From NCBI GenBank assembly GCA_005791685.1, contig SXVG01000002.1, positions 1 through 10,169 on the forward strand: DNA of 10,169 bases, written 5' to 3'. Shown one piece after another: positions 5,881-10,169 of this stretch. The translations under genes were made by a program, and so were the position numbers. The DNA is from Methylotenera sp. Its GTDB lineage: Bacteria; Pseudomonadota; Gammaproteobacteria; Burkholderiales; Methylophilaceae. Positions within the stretch are counted from its first letter, which is position 1. Each line of letters opens with the position of its first letter. The notes beneath the pieces are model-generated. The model was not told the DNA's origin. It saw only the letters and a list, made by a program, of their open reading frames with translations, and did no database searches.

Positions 5881-5900
5881 GTCGCAGATAAACGTCGATA
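5881..5900 (+). repeat. Short dispersed repeat, CAGATAAAC type, outer copy
   Basis: GTCGCAGATAAACGTCGATA resembles the copy at 5915-5934 (GCCACAGATAAACACGGATA) in the same orientation. The two sit 14 nt apart, downstream of the mrcA operon. Together with the inverted copy at 6617-6636 they bracket the toxin-antitoxin pair. Confidence 0.6.
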
Positions 5901-5911
5901 AGACCAACCGT

Positions 5912-5954
5912 TTAGCCACAGATAAACACGGATACATTCTACCCATGTCGGCCT
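5912..5954 (+). repeat. Left composite inverted-repeat arm flanking the toxin-antitoxin pair
   Basis: From the outside inward, the arm holds GCCACAGATAAACACGGATA (5915-5934), about 12 variable nucleotides, and GTCGGCCT (5947-5954). The right flank on the opposite strand has the same order: GCTGCGGATAAACACAGATA, a longer variable stretch, then GTCGGCCT. The 23-nt outer block matches at 19 positions when TTAG is included. Confidence 0.6.
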
Positions 5955-5963
5955 GAGCTGTGA

Positions 5964-6016
5964 TTGCACTTTATATAATATTCTATACAATATGATTTAT
6001 AGTATTGTTAAGGGGG
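5964..6016 (+). promoter_or_regulatory. Promoter, operator and ribosome binding site of the toxin-antitoxin operon
   Basis: TTGCAC (5964-5969) and TACAAT (5986-5991) lie 16 nt apart as a sigma70-like promoter in very AT-rich DNA. ACAATA (5987-5992) and TATTGT (6003-6008) form an inverted repeat over and just after the -10 element, the usual position of an antitoxin-bound operator. A strong AAGGGGG ribosome binding site (6010-6016) precedes the antitoxin start by 4 nt. Confidence 0.5.
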
Positions 6017-6020
6017 TTTT

Positions 6021-6290
6021 ATGAGTGTTATTCCAGCAAATGATTTAAAGGTTAAAGGTATTAAGGCCATAGAAGAAGCCTTGCTCATCCAACCAGAAGC
6101 TTCCGTATCCGTTCGTGGTCAGGTGAAGTATGTCGTGATGAGTAGCGATCAATACCAGCATTTGCGAGAGTGCGAATTGGAAGCGGCCTTGGCCGAATCG
6201 CGTGCAGACATAGAAGCTGGGCGCTTCGTTAAGGAAACTGTGGCGGAGCATATCCAAAGAATTCAAAAAATGAATGCCTCGCTTGCATGA
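6021..6290 (+). CDS. Type II antitoxin, Phd/YefM-like
   Basis: The protein has 89 residues. The N-terminal part (residues 7-55) has the Phd/YefM-like order: NDLKVKGIKAIEEAL, then a short SVSVRGQVKYVVMSSDQYQHLRECE in which two strands (VSVRGQVKYVVM) lead into the helix SSDQYQHLREC. This fold dimerises and binds DNA. The acidic, helical C-terminus (LEAALAESRADIEAGRFVKETVAEHIQRI) is the toxin-binding arm. The antitoxin neutralises the downstream RelE/ParE-like toxin and probably represses the operon. Its stop overlaps the toxin start by 4 nt (ATGA), indicating translational coupling. Its ribosome binding site is the strongest I saw in this window, which fits the need for excess antitoxin. Assignment to the exact subfamily is uncertain. 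Confidence 0.88.
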   Translation: MSVIPANDLKVKGIKAIEEALLIQPEASVSVRGQVKYVVMSSDQYQHLRECELEAALAESRADIEAGRFVKETVAEHIQRIQKMNASLA

Positions 6291-6562
6291 GTTGGCAGTT
6301 AATATTCACTGAGCAGTACGTACGCAAGGCGGCTAAGTTCATCAAGCAACATCCTGATGCCTTAAATCAGTACGCTAAAACGTTAGCGTTAATGGAAATT
6401 AATCCACACCATCCTTCGTTAAGATTGCATAACCTTCAAGGGAGATTAAGCGGCTTACAAAGCGTATCGATCAACCTTAAATATCGCATTACCATAGAGA
6501 TGATAGTGACAGATAAAGACATTATTTTAGTCAATGTCGGGGACCATGGTCAGGTATATTAA
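6287..6562 (+). CDS. Type II toxin of the RelE/ParE superfamily
   Basis: The protein has 91 residues. It starts with SWQLIFTEQYVRKAAKFIKQ (strand plus first helix), a helix with HPDALNQYAKTLALME, then LRLHNLQGRLSGLQSVSINLKYRITIEMI, the three-strand sheet typical of RelE-like folds, and ends with ILVNVGDHGQVY. In RelE/YafQ-like mRNA interferases this terminal D-H-x-x-V-Y segment carries a catalytic histidine. Candidate residues here are His48, Arg54, Arg67, His87 and Tyr91. Such toxins cleave mRNA on the ribosome, while ParE-type members target gyrase; which applies cannot be decided from sequence alone. The length is usual for the family and the gene looks intact. It overlaps the antitoxin gene by 4 nt, with its ATG inside ATGA. 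Confidence 0.88.
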   Translation: MSWQLIFTEQYVRKAAKFIKQHPDALNQYAKTLALMEINPHHPSLRLHNLQGRLSGLQSVSINLKYRITIEMIVTDKDIILVNVGDHGQVY

Positions 6563-6580
6563 TGGCAAGCAGCGTTGTTA

Positions 6581-6596
6581 TCGGCCTGAAGGCCGA
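6581..6596. terminator. REP-like hairpin between the toxin gene and hemB
   Basis: TCGGCCT and AGGCCGA are perfect complementary arms around GA, giving a 7-bp dyad (6 bp paired with a tetraloop in practice). It lies 18 nt after the toxin stop and 39 nt after the hemB stop on the opposite strand. No U-tract follows on either strand, so it is more like a REP-type hairpin, though it may still slow both convergent transcripts. Confidence 0.45.
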
Positions 6597-6639
6597 CCTA
6601 CAGAAGGGTTTGATTTTATCTGTGTTTATCCGCAGCTAA
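6590..6639 (-). repeat. Right composite inverted-repeat arm flanking the toxin-antitoxin pair
   Basis: Reverse strand, outside inward: GCTGCGGATAAACACAGATA (6636-6617), about 19 variable nucleotides, then GTCGGCCT (6597-6590). This mirrors the left arm. Its outer end includes the last base of the hemB stop codon region, so the cassette abuts hemB without harming it. Confidence 0.6.
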
Positions 6640-7625
6640 GCTTTTAACCAACGCGCCACATCCAGCGCATAGTAGCTCAAAATGCCGTCGGCACCGGCCC
6701 GTTTAAACGCCAACAGGCTTTCCATGACGCAGGCTTGTTCATCCAACCAGCCATTTTGTGCGGCTGCTTTGAGCATGGCGTATTCGCCACTGACTTGGTA
6801 GGCAAAGGTGGGTACGCCAAACTCGTCTTTCACCCGGCGCACAATATCCAAATAGGGCATACCAGGCTTAACCATGACCATGTCGGCGCCCTCGGAAATA
6901 TCCAGCGCCACCTCTTGCATAGCTTCGTCGCTGTTAGCCGGGTCCATTTGGTAGGTGTATTTATTACCCGCGCCCAAGTTGCCGGCCGAACCCACCGCAT
7001 CGCGAAATGGGCCATAAAAAGCCGACGCGTATTTAGCCGAATAAGCCAATATCTTGGTGTGGATGTGTCCGCCGCTTTCCAAGGCCTCACGAATTTGCCC
7101 GACGCGGCCGTCCATCATGTCGCTGGGGGCGACGATGTCGGCGCCGGCTTGCGCGTGAGAAAGTGCCTGTTTGACCAAGACCTCTATGGTGTCGTCGTTT
7201 AACACGTAGCCATCTTTATCAATCAAGCCGTCTTGGCCGTGCGTGGTAAAGGGGTCCAAAGCCACGTCGGTGATGATGCCTAATTGCGGATATGCGGCCT
7301 TAAGCGCGCGTACCGCACGTTGTGCCAAACCTTCTGGATTAAATGCTTCCGCGGCATCCAGGCTTTTAAATGCATTGTCCACCACCGGGAATAAAGCCAT
7401 GGCCGGTATGCCCAATTGCACGCATTGGGCCGCGGTATTAAGCAGCAAGTCTATGCTTAAGCGCTGCACGCCAGGCATGGAGGCCACCGCCTCGCTGCGG
7501 TTTGTGCCATCTAACACAAACACCGGGTAGATTAAATCGTCTGCGCTTAATGTGTTTTCACGCATCATGCGACGTGAAAAGTCGTCTTTACGCATACGAC
7601 GTGGGCGAGAATAAGGGTAACTCAT
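6636..7625 (-). CDS. hemB: Delta-aminolevulinic acid dehydratase (porphobilinogen synthase)
   Basis: The 329-residue enzyme condenses two 5-aminolevulinate molecules to porphobilinogen in the tetrapyrrole (haem) pathway. Key lysines are visible: K198 in AYSAKYASAFYGPFRDA, and K253 in VMVKPGMPYLD, the Schiff-base lysine. The metal-site region reads TDVALDPFTTHGQDG (residues 119-133) with Asp/Ala where zinc-type enzymes have cysteines, so this is the cysteine-less, magnesium-type class. The length is normal and the N-terminal YSRPRRMR is the usual arm. The start at 7625 has AAAGGAA about 6 nt upstream. It follows trpC after 33 nt on the same strand, so it is likely the last gene of the trp transcript. 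The stop (TAG, 6638-6636) overlaps the end of the inverted-repeat arm. Confidence 0.97.
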   Translation of the reverse strand: MSYPYSRPRRMRKDDFSRRMMRENTLSADDLIYPVFVLDGTNRSEAVASMPGVQRLSIDLLLNTAAQCVQLGIPAMALFPVVDNAFKSLDAAEAFNPEGLAQRAVRALKAAYPQLGIITDVALDPFTTHGQDGLIDKDGYVLNDDTIEVLVKQALSHAQAGADIVAPSDMMDGRVGQIREALESGGHIHTKILAYSAKYASAFYGPFRDAVGSAGNLGAGNKYTYQMDPANSDEAMQEVALDISEGADMVMVKPGMPYLDIVRRVKDEFGVPTFAYQVSGEYAMLKAAAQNGWLDEQACVMESLLAFKRAGADGILSYYALDVARWLKA

Positions 7626-7658
7626 GTTAATTCCTTTTCATATTCAGCAAAAATCGGC

Positions 7659-8447
7659 TTAGGCAAACACCCTAGCCAATTCGGCCCCCGGGTCGTCTTG
7701 GCGCATAAAGGCCTCGCCCACCAAGAAGCCCTGCACGTGGTTGTCCATCATCAGTTTGACGTCTTCCGGGCTGAATATGCCGGATTCGGTCACCACAAAG
7801 CGGTCTTCCGGCATGATTTTTAATAAATCCAAGGTGGTTTGCAAACTGACTTCAAACGTCCGTAAGTTGCGGTTATTAATGCCTATCAATGGCGTGTCCA
7901 ATTGCAAGGCCAGGGCCAATTCGTCGGCATCGTGCACTTCCACCAGCACCGCCATGCCCAGCTCGTTGGCCAGCGCTTCTAATTTTTGCATTTGCGCCAA
8001 TTCCAAGGCGGCCACAATCAGCAAGATGCAATCGGCGCCCATGGCCCGCGCTTCAAACACTTGGTATTCATCGATGATGAAATCTTTGCGCAACACCGGC
8101 AATTTACAAGCGGCCCGCGCTTGTTTTAAATAGGCGGCCGAACCTTGAAAATATTGCTCGTCGGTCAACACCGACAAACAGGCGGCACCGGCTTTTTCGT
8201 AGCTTTTGGCGATTTCGGCCGGCTTGAAGTCTGCCCGTATCACGCCTTTGGACGGGCTGGCTTTTTTAATTTCGGCAATCACGGCCGGCTTATTGGCCAT
8301 GACTTTTCTGTGTATGCTGCCGACAAAGTCGCGCGGCTCGCCTTGCGCTTCGGCCTGCGCTTGCAATTGGTCTAAGCTCACGGCCAATTTGCTCGCGGCA
8401 ATTTCGGTTTTTTTAGTGGCTAAAATTTTATTTAAAATATCGGACAT
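7659..8447 (-). CDS. trpC: Indole-3-glycerol phosphate synthase
   Basis: This 262-residue TIM-barrel enzyme closes the ring of carboxyphenylamino-deoxyribulose phosphate to give indole-3-glycerol phosphate, the fourth step from chorismate. Signature segments in order are VIAEIKKASPSKGVIR, SVLTDEQYFQGS, PVLRKDFIIDEYQVFEARAMGADCILLIV, IGINNRNLRTFEVSL and VTESGIFSPEDV. Residues matching those known in Sulfolobus IGPS are E59, K61, K121, E170 and N191, with ESG at 221-223. All appear intact. It is monofunctional, with no TrpF domain fused. The ribosome binding site is weak; it follows trpD after 28 nt and precedes hemB. Confidence 0.97.
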   Translation of the reverse strand: MSDILNKILATKKTEIAASKLAVSLDQLQAQAEAQGEPRDFVGSIHRKVMANKPAVIAEIKKASPSKGVIRADFKPAEIAKSYEKAGAACLSVLTDEQYFQGSAAYLKQARAACKLPVLRKDFIIDEYQVFEARAMGADCILLIVAALELAQMQKLEALANELGMAVLVEVHDADELALALQLDTPLIGINNRNLRTFEVSLQTTLDLLKIMPEDRFVVTESGIFSPEDVKLMMDNHVQGFLVGEAFMRQDDPGAELARVFA

Positions 8448-8475
8448 GGTGTTTTCTATGCATTAATTAAAAGAA

Positions 8476-9492
8476 TTAGCTGGCGGCATACTGTTGCAAT
8501 GCGTTTAATTTAGCCAAAGCCAAGCCTTGGTCTATCACTTCGGCGGCTTTGCTGATGCCGGCCGCCAAACTATCGGCCACGCCAGCGACGTAAATGGCGG
8601 CACCGGCATTCAGCAATACGATGTCGCGGGCTGGCCCCAATTTGCCAGTTAACACATCCAGTATCATGGCTTTGGATTGCTCGGCGTTTTGTATTTGTAT
8701 GCTGGCCAATGCGTGCAAGGATAAACCAAACTGCTTAGGGTTAACCGTGTACTCGCTGATTTGGCCATTTTTTAATTCGGCGACGTGGCTATCGCCGGTA
8801 AAGGAAATTTCGTCCATGCCGTCGGCGCCGCACACCACCAAGACATGCTCGCTGCCTAATTGCTGTAACACGCGCGCCAATTTACCGGTGAGTTCTTGGG
8901 CAAACACGCCCATCACTTGCCGCTTGGCATTGGCCGGATTGGTCAATGGCCCCAATAAATTAAACAAAGTGCGCACGCCCAGTTCGCGGCGCACCGGTGC
9001 GGCATGCTTCATGGCACTGTGGTGATTGGGCCCAAACATAAAGCCTATGCCTATTTGCTCAACCGCTTGCGCCACTTGCGCCGGCGTTAAATTGACATTG
9101 ACGCCCAAGGCTTCCAACACATCGGCACTGCCACAGCTAGAAGACACCGAGCGCCCGCCGTGTTTCGCTACTTGCGCGCCCGCCGCAGCGGCCACAAAAG
9201 CACTGACGGTCGAGACGTTAAAGGTCAAGATGCCATCGCCACCGGTGCCGCAGGTGTCGATTAAATGCGTGGCGCGGCTGATGCTGACCTTAGTCGACAA
9301 CTCGCGCATGATGCTGGCGGCGGCGGCAATTTCATCCACCGTTTCGCCTTTGATGCGCAGCGCCACCAAGACCGCCGCCATCTGTGCCGGGGTCAATTCA
9401 CCGGCCATGACTTGGCGCATCAAGGCCTGCATGTCGGCAAAACTTAAGTCTTGCCCGTTGATGAGTTGATTCAAGGTTTGTGCAAAAGCCAT
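8476..9492 (-). CDS. trpD: Anthranilate phosphoribosyltransferase
   Basis: The 338-residue protein transfers phosphoribose from PRPP to anthranilate, the second step of tryptophan synthesis from chorismate. It shows the phosphoribosyltransferase GTGGD (82-86) in LIDTCGTGGDGILTFNVST, KHGGR (110-114) followed by SVSSSCGSADVLEALGV, then GPNHHSAMKHAAPVRRELGVRTLFNLLGPLTNPA, and the acidic D227-E228 pair in GADGMDEISFTG that holds magnesium. The chosen start (ATG at 9492) is right because the protein begins MAFAQTLNQLINGQDLSF as in the family and the gene starts only 2 nt after the trpG stop. A longer frame from 9642 would add 50 non-family residues inside trpG. Confidence 0.97.
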   Translation of the reverse strand: MAFAQTLNQLINGQDLSFADMQALMRQVMAGELTPAQMAAVLVALRIKGETVDEIAAAASIMRELSTKVSISRATHLIDTCGTGGDGILTFNVSTVSAFVAAAAGAQVAKHGGRSVSSSCGSADVLEALGVNVNLTPAQVAQAVEQIGIGFMFGPNHHSAMKHAAPVRRELGVRTLFNLLGPLTNPANAKRQVMGVFAQELTGKLARVLQQLGSEHVLVVCGADGMDEISFTGDSHVAELKNGQISEYTVNPKQFGLSLHALASIQIQNAEQSKAMILDVLTGKLGPARDIVLLNAGAAIYVAGVADSLAAGISKAAEVIDQGLALAKLNALQQYAAS

Positions 9493-9494
9493 GG

Positions 9495-10058
9495 TTACGC
9501 TTTCAGAAAGTTTTGCAAGAGCGCGTGGCCGTGCTCGGTCAGGATGGATTCCGGATGAAATTGCACGCCTTCCACACGTAAGGTTTTGTGACGCACGCCC
9601 ATAATCTCGCCGTCTTCGGTCCAGGCCGTGATTTCCAAGCAATCGGGCAAGCTGGCTTTTTCTATCACCAAGGAATGGTAACGGGTGGCGGTATACGGGT
9701 TGGGCAAGCCACTAAAGACGCCCACATTGTGATGGTAAATTAAGGAGGTTTTACCGTGCATCAGTTGCTTGGCATGCACAATCTTCCCGCCAAACGCCTG
9801 GCCTATGCTTTGGTGGCCTAGGCACACGCCGAGCAATGGAATTTTGCCAGCAAATTCTTTAATCAAAGGCACGCTAATGCCCGCCTCGTTAGGCGTGCAC
9901 GGGCCAGGTGAAATCACAATGTGGCTAGGCCCAAGCGCCGCCACTTTGGCTAAATCAATTTCATCGTTACGGTAAACCTGCACCTCTTGCCCCAACTCGC
10001 CTAAATACTGCACCAAGTTGTAGGTGAAGGAATCGTAATTATCTATCATCAACAGCAT
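9495..10058 (-). CDS. trpG: Anthranilate synthase glutamine amidotransferase subunit (component II)
   Basis: The 187-residue class I glutamine amidotransferase releases ammonia from glutamine for TrpE-catalysed anthranilate formation. The catalytic triad is Cys79 (LLGVCLGHQSIGQ), His168 and Glu170 (VQFHPESIL). IDNYDSFTYNLVQYL at the N-terminus and ISPGPCTPNEAG (50-60) are typical. The protein may also serve para-aminobenzoate synthase as PabA does in many bacteria, since a single enzyme often does both jobs. The start at 10058 has AAGGG about 9 nt upstream. The TAA stop lies 2 nt before the trpD start. trpE is not in the window and would be upstream (to the right) or elsewhere. Confidence 0.97.
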   Translation of the reverse strand: MLLMIDNYDSFTYNLVQYLGELGQEVQVYRNDEIDLAKVAALGPSHIVISPGPCTPNEAGISVPLIKEFAGKIPLLGVCLGHQSIGQAFGGKIVHAKQLMHGKTSLIYHHNVGVFSGLPNPYTATRYHSLVIEKASLPDCLEITAWTEDGEIMGVRHKTLRVEGVQFHPESILTEHGHALLQNFLKA

Positions 10059-10169
10059 GATGGCATGCCCTTAAAAAAATCTTCACCACAGAGACACTGA
10101 GGCACAGAGAAAATCATAACTTCATCCTTTTTAAACCATTTTTCAACACGGGTACATTGAAATTAATCA
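10059..10169. other. Region upstream of trpG, window edge
   Basis: There is no recognisable gene in these 111 bp. The stretch contains a dispersed repeat and AT-rich DNA. A reverse-strand short frame (10117-10049, 22 residues, no tryptophan codons) overlaps the trpG start; I do not accept it as a leader peptide. No clear promoter or attenuator is visible. Confidence 0.5.
10087..10113 (+). repeat. Short dispersed repeat, CACAGAGACAC type, copy 2
   Basis: CACAGAGACAC, then TGAGGCAC, then AGAGAAAA, matching the 2829-2847 copy on the opposite strand except for the extra 8 nt. The extra 8 nt restore a near-tandem CACAGAGA/CACTGAGG/CACAGAGA pattern. Confidence 0.6.

Noticed and set aside
9493..9642. 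Upstream extension of trpD to an ATG at 9642
   Set aside because: The added 50 residues are not trpD-like and lie inside trpG in another frame. The family-like start at 9492 directly follows the trpG stop.
10049..10117. 22-residue reverse-strand frame upstream of and overlapping trpG, with a fair ribosome binding site (AAGGA)
   Set aside because: It contains no tryptophan codons, so it is not a trp attenuator leader, and most of it is made of a dispersed repeat. It is likely fortuitous, though coupling to trpG cannot be ruled out.

Overview
The window reads as a chromosomal segment of a Gram-negative proteobacterium. The evidence is a TolC-type outer-membrane protein, a class A penicillin-binding protein of the PBP1A type, a HemB without the zinc-type cysteines, and a trpG-trpD-trpC block. 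A betaproteobacterium is my best guess from protein flavour and moderate GC content. That is an impression, not something shown here. There are no rRNA or tRNA genes, CRISPR arrays, transposases or integrases that I can recognise.

Layout. (1) 1-1658: an outer-membrane efflux/secretion gene cut by the left edge (minus strand) diverges from a TetR-family regulator gene (plus strand). The 194-bp gap between them probably holds shared control sites. (2) 1672-2840 is an accessory patch. It has a small AlpA/excisionase-like gene, about 340 bp with no recognisable gene, then an XRE-type antitoxin-like gene preceded by the C-terminal remnant of a BrnT-like toxin. The antitoxin and remnant are enclosed by a roughly 30-bp imperfect inverted repeat. 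A perfect 22-bp palindrome lies inside the remnant, just upstream of the antitoxin start. (3) 2901-5864: mrcA (PBP1A) followed after 18 nt by a conserved protein of unknown function. (4) 5881-6636: a complete type II toxin-antitoxin pair (Phd/YefM-like antitoxin, RelE/ParE-like toxin) between inverted composite repeats, wedged between two convergent operons. (5) 6636-10058: trpG-trpD-trpC-hemB on the minus strand, closely packed. This links three tryptophan-synthesis steps to tetrapyrrole synthesis in one likely transcript.

How the parts work together. The housekeeping genes (mrcA, trp, hemB) are intact, with the family catalytic residues present. The unusual material sits between them. Two toxin-antitoxin-type modules of different families, one decayed and one intact, each sit between inverted repeats at a boundary of a core gene block. 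This suggests small cassette-like insertions without their own transposase. The palindrome, the repeats and the toxin remnant are the parts most worth a second look. I did not find a convincing large, previously undescribed system.
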